Positions 37,946-47,429 are shown, numbered from the stretch's first letter. The stretch: DNA of 64,000 nucleotides from JAAELZ01 sp965237485 (GCA_965237485.1 CBDEFQ010000006.1:496001-560000); one strand, 5' to 3'. A program made the numbers and translations. Notes: a model not told the origin generated them from the sequence alone.

Positions 37946-38747
37946 GAAAATGTGCAACTACCCTGAAAATTGCCGTTAATCAACCCATCGATTCTTGGAA
38001 TGTGAGCAACGTAACAGATATGAGTTCTATGTTTAGCTCAGCCGAATTGTTCAATCAACCTATTGATTTGTGGGACGTGAGCAACGTGACGGACATGGGT
38101 AGCATGTTTTTAGATGCCAATACGTTTAATCAACCCATCAGCACTTGGGACGTGAGCAATGTTACGGATATGGGCTATATGTTTAACTATTCCGACGCAT
38201 TTAATCAGCCTCTAGAAAACTGGGATGTGAGCAGTGTTGTAGATATGAGTAGTGTGTTTTCAGAAGCAATAATGTTCGATCAGCAAATTGGTGTTTGGGA
38301 TGTGAGTTTGGTTACAGATATGAGTGAAATGTTTAACTATGCTGAATCGTTCAATCAACCTATTGGCGATTGGCATGTAAGTAGCGTGACAGATATGAGG
38401 CATATGTTTGATGACGCAACTGCATTTAATCAACCTTTAGGCGAATGGGACGTTAGCAATGTCACTGACTTAAATTTTTTGTTGGATGGTACAGCACTTT
38501 CCACATGCAACTATGATCAACTGCTAAACGGTTGGAATATTCAGGTTTTAATTTTTGGTGAAACGCTTGGAGCTGACGGTTTAGCTTATTGCAATGCAGA
38601 AGCAACCAGAGACAGTATAGCATCGACTTACGGATGGACATTCTCAGGTGATATAAAAGATTGTGCTGATGCCTTGTGCTCCGATGATAGCCTGTGTTTT
38701 CCTGTTAAGGCTACAAGCGGTGCGGTGGCGGTGATATGCCTTTAGGT

Positions 38748-38785
38748 CGGGCTTAAACTAAGGGTGGCAGGGAAGCCCGTTTTTA
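38748..38785 (+). terminator. Rho-independent terminator after the DUF285 gene
   Basis: CGGGCTT pairs with AAGCCCG (38748-38754 / 38773-38779) and is followed by TTTTTAATT. It sits 3 nt beyond the DUF285 stop. Confidence 0.75.
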
Positions 38786-38968
38786 ATTAAAGCGTTTCAG
38801 TTCGTGCATTGTTTGCGCGCAATCCTTACTTTTTAAATTAATTGAAATAATTGAGCCAATTTTGCGTGCTTTCTAGCATTTATAAGTAAGGGCTAGGCTG
38901 GCGTGCCGTGCCCGTGCCAAAGCGGTAACAAGCATTGGTGCTGTTTACTAATGGTTAGAGGTAAAGCA

Positions 38969-39537
38969 ATGCAATATATTGATAAGGGAGCTACTCGCGA
39001 CGAGAGCAGAAAAATTTTAGTAGAGTCAGGCGAAACAAAGAAAAGAAGTTTTAAACAACCTATTTGGACGCATGGGTTATTGGGTGCAAGGCGGAAAAGA
39101 CTTTTGCTGCTGCTAACCCTGTTTGTTTCAAACGGTCTATGAGCGGCGACCCTAGATGATTTTATTACCACATGGAAAACCGACAACGCGGGCACATCAA
39201 ACGACGACCAAATCACTATCCCTACCGAAGGCACGGGCTATAACTATGACATTTTGTGGGGGGATGGTCAGAATGACGTGGGGGTAACAGGTTCGATTAC
39301 TCATACTTATGTAGCTGCAGGTACGTATACCGTCACCATTCGGGGAGATTTTCCGCGCATCTATTTTAATAACATAGGAGATTATGAAAAAATTCTCTCG
39401 GTTGAGCAATGGGGCACAATTGCATGGATATCAATGAATAGTGCTTTTGAAGGCTGTAGTAATTTGGTGGTTAATGCTACAGATGCCCCCGATTTGACGG
39501 TTGTGACAGATGCTTCATCTATGTTTAGTTCCGCGAG
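38969..39537 (+). pseudogene. Second DUF285-type gene: nonsense codon and truncated
   Basis: Paralogue of the gene at 35474, including the N-terminal extension (RDESRK, VESGETKK), the signal (RRKRLLLLLTL) and the PKD-like part. A TGA at 39140-39142 replaces the TGG of the first gene right after the signal peptide (SNGL-stop-AAT). The sequence ends at the first repeat at about 39537, where unrelated DNA begins. A decayed partial duplication. Confidence 0.85.
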
Positions 39538-39659
39538 ATCTCTAGCTGATCGACAACTTCATTTAGCACGGCTCTTTCTTTTTGGGTGGCTCGGCCGTCT
39601 GCTTTGGAGACAAGGCATAAGTCACGCATTACTTGCATGCGTTGGTGATGCTGGCGCAC
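39538..39659 (-). pseudogene. TerB-like gene fragment
   Basis: Minus-strand frame of ~40 codons with DLCLVSKADGRATQKERAVL, the pattern of an alpha-helical TerB domain (acidic ADG loop). It starts about 14 nt after the dimethylglycine-dehydrogenase stop, possibly from the GTG at 39659, and is cut at the junction with the DUF285 duplicate. Weak evidence because of the short length. Confidence 0.4.
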
Positions 39660-39672
39660 TCATTGCAGCGGT

Positions 39673-42117
39673 TTATGCGCGGGAGCGAGTGGCATTTGCA
39701 TCCCATACTGGGTCGATGATGACGGTGGCATTGCGTTCCGCGCCTAGCATATCAATCGTGAGCTCAGAGCCCTCTGCCGCATACTTGGATTCAACATAGG
39801 CAAAGGCTAAACTCTTGCCTGTGGTGTGACCAAAACCGCCTGAGGTGGTTATCCCGATAGGCTTACCGTCAGCGAAAACCGGCTCGTTGCCCGCTACATC
39901 GTTGTCGCCCACCTCAACGTCTAGATAGACGATTTGAATGTTATGCCCAGATTCTTTCACCTTTAGTGTGGCTTCTTTACCCGTGAAATCACCTTTAGTA
40001 CTTGAGAAGAATCGATTTACATCAGCTTCGACCATAGTGATTTCGTTGGTTAATTCTGCGCCCCAACCTTTATAGGCTTTTTCCATGCGCATGGAATTGA
40101 CGGCGTAGGTGCCGAAATTGGCAATCTCGAATTCTTGACCGGCCTCCCATACCGCGTCGTAGACTGCTAACATGTCTTCCATGCGGCAGTGTAATTCCCA
40201 GCCCAGCTCGCCTACGTAATTAACGCGTAATGCTCGAAGATCTACTCCAGCTACGTTGATTTTCTGGCCTGTAAGCCACTTAAAGCTTTCATTACTAAAA
40301 TCAGCCTTGGTAATTTTGCCCATTAAATCGCGGGTCTTTGGGCCTGCAACAACGATCACACCCCAATCATCGGTAATGTTGGTTATCTGCACGGCTTCGC
40401 CCTCCATCACCCCTTGGGTGAGAGTGTCTAAATCGCGGTCTTCTGCACCCGCGCCCGATAACACGTAGAAATGGTCATCACCTAATCGCGTAATGGTTGA
40501 TTCACCCGCAATTCGACCGGCATCGGATAAATAGTGTGTCAACGTAATGCCGCCCGTGCGCTTTGGCATTTTGTTCGCACTAACACGGTTTAAGAAAGTT
40601 TCAGCGTCTTTACCCCTTACGTCGTATTTAGCAAAACTTGATAAATCTAGAACGCCCACCCGTTCGCGAACTGCTTGGCATTCCGCTGCAACCACCTCGA
40701 AGGTGTTATTTTGACGGAATCCTTCTTGCTCTTTACGGCCATCTAAAGAAAACCATTTGGGTCGTTCCCAGCCGTTAGCAGTGGTGTATACAGCGCCGTG
40801 ACTGAGTAACTTATCAAATAACGGTGTAACCCGTTGATTGCGAGCAGCGGGTCGTTCATCACCGGGTAGATGCAAGGCGTACATGTGCTCATAGTCTTGA
40901 TGCGACATCGCCTTGGTGTATTCACCTGGCGCATAATCCCCAAAACGCCTTGGGTCTAAACCGGCCATATTAATTTCAGAATCGCCGTAAACCATCCATT
41001 GTGCAAGGTACTTCCCAGAACCCGCTCCAGCTGCAATACCAATGGACGCGCCGTTACAATGCCAGAAATTACGTAAACCCGCGGCTGGGCCTAAGAACGG
41101 GTTCGCGTCAGGCGTATGTGGAATCGCGCCGCACACAACCCGTTTAATACTGAGTTCTTCCCAGCTCGGTATGCGTTCAGATACGACGCGTTCAATGAAC
41201 GGCATTAAATTATCGAAATCTGGATCAAACAATTCGTTCTCGGACTCCCATTGCGGCCAACCGCCTCGATGAGTCCAGCATTCTTCAGACTTTGCTGTTT
41301 CATAAATGCCGATCAAAGCTGATTTTTGTTCCTGCCGGTAATAAGCAGATGGATAGGGGTCACGCATCACCGGCATTTCTGCGTCAGTTTGCATAAACTC
41401 AGGCACCGAGTCAGTCACAATATAGGTGTGCTTCATGTTGGTGATTGGAATATCGGTGCCTACCATTTGACTCACTTGGCGCGCATAACAGCCCGCTGCA
41501 TTTACTACGTGCTCGCAGCTTATTGTGCCTTGTTCTGTTTTTACTTCCCAATCGCCCGATTGCTTTTGGTTTACGTCTAATACGCGGTTTCGTGTGACGA
41601 TATTGACGCCCAGATCTTTCGCTCCTTTTGCCATCGCATTGGTAACGCCGGCTGGGTCGACGTGGCCATCAGAAGTGGTCCAAGCACCCGCTAGAACCCC
41701 ATCCGTATTTACGTGCGGGTTAATTTGTTTTATTTTCGCAGGGTCTATAATTTCGCAGTCAAATCCAATCAGTTTTCCTACACTAGCAACGCGATGAAAA
41801 AACTCAACTTCAGCTTCAGTTAGCGCAAATCGTATTCCCCCGCAGCCATGCCAGCTGACATATTGGCCCGTAATTTCCTCTAGCTTAGGGTAGAGCTGAA
41901 TACCATGGTTGTGAATTTTCGCCATGTTGTAGTTAGGGTTAAAACTAGGACATAGACCCGCCGCGTGCCAAGTAGAGCCTGAGGTTAGCTCGCCTTTTTC
42001 AACCAAGGTCACGTCGGTCCAGCCTTCTAGGGCTAAATGGTATGCAAGGCTCACACCCATTACGCCACCGCCAATGATGACTGCTTTAGATATCGATGGG
42101 AGAGTTTTCTCATTCAT
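39673..42117 (-). CDS. Dimethylglycine/sarcosine dehydrogenase-like flavoprotein with GcvT domain
   Basis: About 814 residues from ATG 42117 (an upstream TTG at 42162 would overlap mttB by 4 nt). N-terminal FAD oxidoreductase: VIIGGGVMGVSLAYHL, then STWHAAGLCP, whose histidine covalently binds FAD in the family. C-terminal aminomethyltransferase (GcvT) domains (FAKYDVRGKDAETFLNRVS, NYVGELGWELHC, MRMEKAYKGWG) pass the released one-carbon unit to tetrahydrofolate. Likely oxidises dimethylglycine or sarcosine in the cytoplasm. Together with mttB upstream it suggests betaine catabolism. Confidence 0.92.
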   Translation of the reverse strand: MNEKTLPSISKAVIIGGGVMGVSLAYHLALEGWTDVTLVEKGELTSGSTWHAAGLCPSFNPNYNMAKIHNHGIQLYPKLEEITGQYVSWHGCGGIRFALTEAEVEFFHRVASVGKLIGFDCEIIDPAKIKQINPHVNTDGVLAGAWTTSDGHVDPAGVTNAMAKGAKDLGVNIVTRNRVLDVNQKQSGDWEVKTEQGTISCEHVVNAAGCYARQVSQMVGTDIPITNMKHTYIVTDSVPEFMQTDAEMPVMRDPYPSAYYRQEQKSALIGIYETAKSEECWTHRGGWPQWESENELFDPDFDNLMPFIERVVSERIPSWEELSIKRVVCGAIPHTPDANPFLGPAAGLRNFWHCNGASIGIAAGAGSGKYLAQWMVYGDSEINMAGLDPRRFGDYAPGEYTKAMSHQDYEHMYALHLPGDERPAARNQRVTPLFDKLLSHGAVYTTANGWERPKWFSLDGRKEQEGFRQNNTFEVVAAECQAVRERVGVLDLSSFAKYDVRGKDAETFLNRVSANKMPKRTGGITLTHYLSDAGRIAGESTITRLGDDHFYVLSGAGAEDRDLDTLTQGVMEGEAVQITNITDDWGVIVVAGPKTRDLMGKITKADFSNESFKWLTGQKINVAGVDLRALRVNYVGELGWELHCRMEDMLAVYDAVWEAGQEFEIANFGTYAVNSMRMEKAYKGWGAELTNEITMVEADVNRFFSSTKGDFTGKEATLKVKESGHNIQIVYLDVEVGDNDVAGNEPVFADGKPIGITTSGGFGHTTGKSLAFAYVESKYAAEGSELTIDMLGAERNATVIIDPVWDANATRSRA

Positions 42118-42158
42118 GGTAAAAGCCGTAATTGAATTATTTTTGATTGGTTGGTGAT

Positions 42159-43733
42159 TCAACTTTTAGTAGGCTTCATCAATTCACGGGGTAAGCGTAT
42201 ATCGAACTGTGTGCGAATACGGGCATCCAATTCGTCACTTATGTGGCTGGGAAAGTGTTCTGCCAAAATGGCTTGAGTCTTCTCCCTAGCAGGTACGTTG
42301 ATGGGATTAGAGCCTAGCTCTTCCCACAGAGCGGGCGGAAATCGATTACCTACTTCTGGATACACATAATCTCGTTGCATACGCGATAAGGTGTCTTCGT
42401 GGCCAAGAAAATGCTCTGGTCCTTCAAGGCAGACGGACTCAATAGTTTTAAGTGCCAAGGTATCGTCGTCTATTTCAATGCCGCGAATGCTGCGGTTAAT
42501 TGCGCCTAACATGTCGTTATCAATAGTTGCGCCTTCAAAGCTAAAACCCAGCAAGCTGGCGTGCATGCCCACTGATTCGTAAATCATATTGGCGCCACTG
42601 TGGCCTGCGAGTGTGAGCGTGTAACCTTTTTCGAACCCCGATTGAGCGTCGGGGATTTTTGAATCCGCCATGCCTGCTGCAATACCAGTGGGCAAATCGT
42701 AGTAACGACCCATTTGGCCACATGCAGCCATTAATACAGCTTGTTCGCCGCTGCCGCCGCTCATTGCGCCGGTACGTAAATCTGACACAAAAGGCCATGG
42801 GCCAGCGATACAAGGGTGGCCGGGCACTATTGCGTTTGCGTAAGCTAACGCGGCTAGAACTTCAGCCACTTCTTGCACTACAGCACCGGCCAATGTGGCG
42901 GGGCTGGTCGCGCCTGCTTGACCTGCAGCCAGCAATAAGATGGGCATGCCGCCTTTGACACAGACTTCTAGGCCAGAGCATGCATCTTCAGCAAATCGCA
43001 AAGGCGGGACCACAAAACAGCATGATAGGCTCGCAAACGGGCACTCACGCCATTTAGCTTCGCTACCCGCTATTTCATGTAGTAATTTCAACCCTTGCTT
43101 CGCATTTTCACCGTCGGTGTAGCTAACCCCCACATGTTTTGTAGTTCCAGCAATCGACGCGTAAGTGGTATTAATATCCATTACATCAGGCTCCTCAATG
43201 TCCCGGGCAACCATGCAGCGTTGGAAAAAATGAACATGCTCGTGATGATCAATAAGCCGAGAAGCGTCGTACAAATCTTGTACTGTAGACTCTCTATAAG
43301 AACCTTTGTCGGGATAGGCGGCATGCTTTTTCCAGTCATCAACGACATGTACAGCAGCGCCGGCAGTACCAAAGTACACTTTGTTGCCACTTAGGTGAAG
43401 GTCATATTTAGGGTCTTGGCCGTGCAAGGTAATATTGCGCGCGCATATTTCCAAGGTTTTTTCGATCAACGCGCTTGGAAATAATAAGCGGTTGTCTTCG
43501 GTTAGTATGCCGCCAGCCTTGGTCACATACTCTATGCAAGTAGGGGTAGAACGGGAAAAACCAACATTCTCCAGTAAGTCAAATATAGCCGCATCAATGC
43601 GATCCATATCATCTTTAGAAAGGGCCTGGAATTTACCGCCAAGTTGTCCGGGGTGAACTGGTTTATCTTCTTCTGCTAAGGGTGCTGCACGTAATGCATG
43701 ACGCGCTGCGCGTCCGCCAGGTCTTCTTGTCAT
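42159..43733 (-). CDS. MttB-family (trimethylamine/betaine:corrinoid) methyltransferase
   Basis: 524 residues, PF06253-type: GGKFQALSKDDMDRID, FGTAGAAVHVVD, SGGSGEQAVLMAACGQ, FEGATIDNDMLG. The frame has no internal TAG, so it belongs to the non-pyrrolysine branch, members of which demethylate glycine betaine or other quaternary amines. No corrinoid-protein gene is present nearby, so the methyl acceptor is open. It precedes the dehydrogenase gene on the same strand with touching or overlapping ends. Confidence 0.9.
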   Translation of the reverse strand: MTRRPGGRAARHALRAAPLAEEDKPVHPGQLGGKFQALSKDDMDRIDAAIFDLLENVGFSRSTPTCIEYVTKAGGILTEDNRLLFPSALIEKTLEICARNITLHGQDPKYDLHLSGNKVYFGTAGAAVHVVDDWKKHAAYPDKGSYRESTVQDLYDASRLIDHHEHVHFFQRCMVARDIEEPDVMDINTTYASIAGTTKHVGVSYTDGENAKQGLKLLHEIAGSEAKWRECPFASLSCCFVVPPLRFAEDACSGLEVCVKGGMPILLLAAGQAGATSPATLAGAVVQEVAEVLAALAYANAIVPGHPCIAGPWPFVSDLRTGAMSGGSGEQAVLMAACGQMGRYYDLPTGIAAGMADSKIPDAQSGFEKGYTLTLAGHSGANMIYESVGMHASLLGFSFEGATIDNDMLGAINRSIRGIEIDDDTLALKTIESVCLEGPEHFLGHEDTLSRMQRDYVYPEVGNRFPPALWEELGSNPINVPAREKTQAILAEHFPSHISDELDARIRTQFDIRLPRELMKPTKS

Positions 43734-43867
43734 AGTTGAAAATAATTACAATTGTGAACAAACAGTATCATTTATGCGGTAGATATAAAAATCTAACTTT
43801 GCGACGGCAATTTGCTTTTGTGCGTCGCGAGATGTGTGAATGCCAAATCGCGGTCCCACTGCTAATT

Positions 43868-44947
43868 TTATTGTGTGCTTACCTCTCCTTGCAGCTTTAC
43901 GACGCTAGTGGGGGAGGCACATTCAGCACCGTTTTCTTTAATCACGCGTAAGATGTGTAGCAATATTTCTTGTTTAAGCTGATGAAACCGTGGCCCATCC
44001 ACTGTCTTGCAAAAACAGTACACCGTAAAGTCTAATGAGGAAGGGGCAAATTTAGCGAAATTCACCATAATGTTTTGTTGCTGGTCAATACTTGGGTGGG
44101 CAGTTAAATAGGCCTCTACCTCGCTGACAATTTTCGCCATTATCCCAGCATCTTGGTGGCGTATACCGATGGTTTCCATGATTCGCCGGGTTGTCATTCG
44201 CGATGGGTTTTCTACCACAATGGTCGAGAAAATAGAGTTAGGTACATATAAGGGGCGGCTATCAAATTTTCGGATAACCGTTACTCTCCAACCAATATCT
44301 TCAACGGTGCCTTCAATTTCACGGTCTGACGAACGCACCCAATCGCCCACAGCAAAGGGTCGATCTAGGTAAATTAAAAACCCCCCAAAAAAATTGGCCA
44401 GCATGTCTTTTGCGGCAAAACCAACAACAATGCCGCCTACACCACCGAAAGTGAGCAAGCCTGCTATGCTAAACCCCAATGTTTGCATTGCAACCAATAC
44501 CGCAATAACAAATACACAAAGCCGAAGTACTTCGGCGAATGCATCTATTGCGGCGCGGTCTATGTGGCCACTTGTTGCTTTAGCTTGAACGAAGTTAGCG
44601 TGCGAAAACTTGATAAAGCGAACAAGAAACCAAGCGAGGCTAGCGATAACCGTAATATCACGAAATGAGTTGATAACCCGAATAAAGCCGTTTTCCTCGC
44701 CTGAGTAAGCCAAGCTCAGGGCGGTGCAGATTGCTACGAGCCAAATCAAAACTTGCAGCGGGGACTCGATGGAGTACGCTAAGGCGTCGTCCCAATACAT
44801 CGCGCTGCTTTTAACGCGTGGTTTAAGTCTCGCAACTAGAAACCTTAGCAATAAACTAGACGCCAATGCACCTAGCAAAATGGTCAGCGCATTAGTGGAT
44901 GCACTGGTTGCAGATAAAAAACGAATTATTTGGTCAATCGATTGCAT
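43868..44947 (-). CDS. MscS-family mechanosensitive channel
   Basis: 359 residues. Several N-terminal helices (ALTILLGALASSLLLRFLV, SPLQVLIWLVAICTALSLA) precede the pore helix and beta domain: GGVGGIVVGFAAKDMLANFF and LIYLDRPFAVGDWV, GTVEDIGWRVTVI. Located between the regulator and mttB on the same strand (15 nt after the regulator), an uncommon partner; release of or response to osmolytes is a reasonable guess. Confidence 0.93.
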   Translation of the reverse strand: MQSIDQIIRFLSATSASTNALTILLGALASSLLLRFLVARLKPRVKSSAMYWDDALAYSIESPLQVLIWLVAICTALSLAYSGEENGFIRVINSFRDITVIASLAWFLVRFIKFSHANFVQAKATSGHIDRAAIDAFAEVLRLCVFVIAVLVAMQTLGFSIAGLLTFGGVGGIVVGFAAKDMLANFFGGFLIYLDRPFAVGDWVRSSDREIEGTVEDIGWRVTVIRKFDSRPLYVPNSIFSTIVVENPSRMTTRRIMETIGIRHQDAGIMAKIVSEVEAYLTAHPSIDQQQNIMVNFAKFAPSSLDFTVYCFCKTVDGPRFHQLKQEILLHILRVIKENGAECASPTSVVKLQGEVSTQ

Positions 44948-44961
44948 ATTCTATTGTAATG

Positions 44962-45996
44962 TTAGGCTTGTAGTTTTCTTCCAGCCCGCGGCGTAGTGCC
45001 ATAGCGTGATTGATAACAATTACTAAAATGCCCAGATGATTTAAAACCGCAGGCCAGTGCGGCTTCAACAACCTTAATCGTGCTGGTTTGTAGTAGGTGA
45101 TTAGCCGCCTCCAAGCGTAAACCCAAGTAATAACGCCCTGGCGTTACATTCAAATAACGTTGGAATAAGCGTTCTACTTGACGCTTTGAAACCTTGGTTA
45201 GCTCTGCCAGCTCGTTGGGCGTTAGCGGCTCTTCGACATTGGCCTCCATCAATTCGATGCATTCCAATAGGGTAGGGTGGCTCACTCCAGTTCGAGCTTG
45301 TAAATCCATGCGCTGTGGTTCGTTAGGCGAGCGAATGTAGGGGTGGATCATGCTGTCCGCTACAGAAGCCGCGAGTTCGTGGCCATGTTCGTTTTCGATT
45401 AAGTACAGCATCATATCAAGCGCTGCTGCGCCGCCTGAACAAGTGACTCGATTACGGTCGACTTCATACACATCAGAGTTGACGTCGTGTTTTGGGAAGT
45501 CTGTCTCAAATTGCGCCAAGTTCTCCCAGTGAGTGGTGCATTTTACTTTGTTGAGTAAGCCGGCCTTGGCGAGGATATGACAACCCGTTTCTAAACCGCC
45601 GATCAACGCATTTTCTCTGGCCTGATGCCTTAGCCAGTTTAAGCTTGGCGCATGATTAAAATCATTGGGTTCATAAGGGCCTGCTACAAAAACCATATCG
45701 TAAAGCGAGATGTCTTCGATCGAGCAATCTGCCGCTTGCACCATTTCATTTGAAGCAACTACCGATTCGCCATCAGCCGTAACAACCACCCATTGATATA
45801 AAGCCTTGCCCGCACGGCGGTTGGCAATCCGCAACGGCTCCACAGCCGAAATAAAAGGTAGCATATTGAAGTGGTTGCACAGATAAAACGCCACGCGCTG
45901 CTGCGCGTCTTCAGTGGCGGTACCGTATTTGTGTGATGTCATTGCAGCACCAAGGTCAGTGCATAGTTGTAATAAGTCTTGCTTGGTTGCAAGCAA
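44962..45996 (-). CDS. GlxA/AraC-family regulator, GbdR-like
   Basis: 344 residues: N-terminal DJ-1/PfpI-like sensor domain (FNMLPFISAVEPLRIANR, GLETGCHILAKAGLL) and C-terminal AraC HTH pair (ELAELTKVSKRQVERLFQRY, VVEAALACGFKSSGHFSNCY). This architecture is that of GbdR, the activator of betaine/dimethylglycine catabolism in Pseudomonas. Its position ahead of mscS, mttB and the dehydrogenase supports the same role, but identity as GbdR is inferred. Confidence 0.88.
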   Translation of the reverse strand: MLATKQDLLQLCTDLGAAMTSHKYGTATEDAQQRVAFYLCNHFNMLPFISAVEPLRIANRRAGKALYQWVVVTADGESVVASNEMVQAADCSIEDISLYDMVFVAGPYEPNDFNHAPSLNWLRHQARENALIGGLETGCHILAKAGLLNKVKCTTHWENLAQFETDFPKHDVNSDVYEVDRNRVTCSGGAAALDMMLYLIENEHGHELAASVADSMIHPYIRSPNEPQRMDLQARTGVSHPTLLECIELMEANVEEPLTPNELAELTKVSKRQVERLFQRYLNVTPGRYYLGLRLEAANHLLQTSTIKVVEAALACGFKSSGHFSNCYQSRYGTTPRAGRKLQA

Positions 45997-46078
45997 AGGC
46001 TAAGCTAACCGCCGTTATACACCTAATTGATCATCTCTGGAATACAAAAAGAAAACTTATGTCCAACGGGTTTGCAAG

Positions 46079-46921
46079 CTAAGCTTTGCGACTGTCTTCA
46101 ATAATTTGGTATGCAGTTTGAATTTCTTGCGAACGCTGAGTAGCCACCTTGACCATTTCTTCTGGCACTCCTTGACCAATTAGTTTATCTGGGTGGAATT
46201 CGCTGATCAGTTTACGATACGCCTTTTTGATGGATTTGTCGCTGTCGGTTTTTTTAACGCCTAGGGCTTGGTACGCTGCCTTTAACTCACTTTGCGCGTT
46301 AGGCTGAGTGTGCGTTCTTTGGTATGAGTGCTGATTATGATGTTGATAGCCTCCCGCTTGTTTTTGCGAAAAGTGGCTTTGTCCTAGCACCATGCTGAGT
46401 AGTAAGTCGTATGCTCTTGGTGCATACCCTAACTGTAAAGCGATTTTTCTGAGTAAGGTATCTTCGGCAGGGTCAATGGTGCCATCGGCAATGGCAATCC
46501 CGATCAGATAAACCACCACCAAATGCTTGAGCTTTGCTGAGCGTCCGCAAATATCAATAAAGGCGCTCAAGGTGGCGTCGATATCAAAATCTTTGCTCGA
46601 GCCGGTCTTAAAATAGCCAATGGCTAGATTGCGGCGTTCACCGGTCAGCTGCAGATTCGTCATATAAAGTTCGGCCTGAGCAATTTCTTGCTCGGACACG
46701 CGGTTATCAGCTTTAGCTAACGCGCCCATTAACATAAATACCGTTTTGGCGAAGGCCTGCGTTTGGCGGTCTCTTTGTTCGGCGTTTATCTTGGGTTCGC
46801 CCAAGGATATCAATCTAAACGAGCTAAGAAATTGACCAGCGAAATAACCAATCAAGGCACCAAAGAGGCCGCCCATTGCATATCCAATGAGGGCGGTAAC
46901 ATACTTGAGGTATTGCGACAT
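46079..46921 (-). CDS. djlA: DnaJ-like membrane co-chaperone
   Basis: 280 residues: N-terminal membrane anchor with glycine-rich helix (YAMGGLFGALIGYFAGQFL), a TerB domain (LMGALAKADNRVSEQEI), a Gln/His-rich linker (~195-215) and a C-terminal J domain with HPD in ISEFHPDKL. This is the DjlA arrangement; the protein stimulates DnaK at the inner membrane. Confidence 0.95.
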   Translation of the reverse strand: MSQYLKYVTALIGYAMGGLFGALIGYFAGQFLSSFRLISLGEPKINAEQRDRQTQAFAKTVFMLMGALAKADNRVSEQEIAQAELYMTNLQLTGERRNLAIGYFKTGSSKDFDIDATLSAFIDICGRSAKLKHLVVVYLIGIAIADGTIDPAEDTLLRKIALQLGYAPRAYDLLLSMVLGQSHFSQKQAGGYQHHNQHSYQRTHTQPNAQSELKAAYQALGVKKTDSDKSIKKAYRKLISEFHPDKLIGQGVPEEMVKVATQRSQEIQTAYQIIEDSRKA

Positions 46922-47089
46922 TTCTTAAAGACTTACTCGGTAGCGGTATAAATCATAACAATGGGTGAGAACTGGCTTTTTTCAATAGGGCTATTAGCGA
47001 CGCACGAGAATATGCTTAATTTATTTAATCTGTATTTGTAATCGTTGTAGAATTGTCGCACCAATCATAAACCTTGAGCGACCCCAATA

Positions 47090-47428
47090 ATGAAAATGAT
47101 CACCGCAATAATCAAGCCATTTCGTTTAGATGACGTGCGTGCAGCACTCAACGAGCTTGGCGTAAGTGGCATGACCGTAACCGAAGTGAAAGGCTTTGGT
47201 CGGCAAAAAGGCCACACCGAGTTATATCGAGGTGCAGAATACACAGTTGATTTTCAGCCCAAAGCGAAAGTAGAAGTAGCAGTAGACAGCGGCCTATTGG
47301 ACCAAGCTATTGAAGCGATTATGGGCGCAGCGCAAACCGGAAAAGTAGGTGATGGAAAAATATTTGTAGCCAGCATTGAAAACGTAGTTCGAATCCGCAC
47401 CGGTGAACTCGACAGTGACGCTTTGTAG
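47090..47428 (+). CDS. glnK: Nitrogen regulatory PII protein
   Basis: 112 residues with the PII signature: MKMITAIIKPFRLDDVR, T-loop ELYRGAEYTVDF with uridylylation Tyr51, and GKVGDGKIFV. Senses 2-oxoglutarate/ATP/ADP and blocks the ammonium channel encoded next to it. The pairing with amtB supports GlnK rather than GlnB. No convincing sigma-54 site was found upstream. Confidence 0.96.
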   Translation: MKMITAIIKPFRLDDVRAALNELGVSGMTVTEVKGFGRQKGHTELYRGAEYTVDFQPKAKVEVAVDSGLLDQAIEAIMGAAQTGKVGDGKIFVASIENVVRIRTGELDSDAL

Positions 47429-47429
47429 C

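Larger units (their letters stand above)
36349..37975 (+). mobile_element. IS3-family element in the DUF285 gene
   Basis: About 1627 bp with inverted CAGGGTAGTTGCACA motifs close to each end; the target duplication inferred from frame restoration is TTAA (36345-36348, 37976-37979). The outermost bases of the two ends do not match well, so boundaries are good to a few bases. Confidence 0.75.
35474..38745 (+). pseudogene. DUF285 (BspA-like) surface repeat protein, split by IS3
   Basis: 5' part 35474-36348, 3' part 37976-38745; excision of the IS with one TTAA copy restores DAFNQPIDSW. Layout: 45-residue N-terminal extension, hydrophobic signal (RRKRLLLLLTLLASNGLWAA), a PKD-like region (ILWGDGQND, GTYTVTIRGDFPRIYF), then at least ten 25-residue DUF285 repeats (FNQPIGTWDVSSVTDMGSMF pattern), a cysteine-containing cap (TCNYDQLLNGW) and a C-terminal tail DDSLCFPVKATSGAVAVICL. 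Probably exported and surface-held. Without the IS it would be a full gene. Confidence 0.88.

Noticed and set aside
36050..38460. Regularly spaced repeats that could look like a CRISPR or tandem DNA array
   Set aside because: The ~75-bp period encodes the 25-residue DUF285 repeat and there are no conserved repeat/variable spacer boundaries.
42159..43733. Pyrrolysine use in the MttB-family gene
   Set aside because: The frame has no internal TAG and no pyl genes are visible; the amber codon in the antiporter is at a Tyr position, not a Pyl site.
46980..47089. Sigma-54 promoter upstream of glnK
   Set aside because: TGGC occurs at about 46973 but the TTGC half at the right distance is missing.
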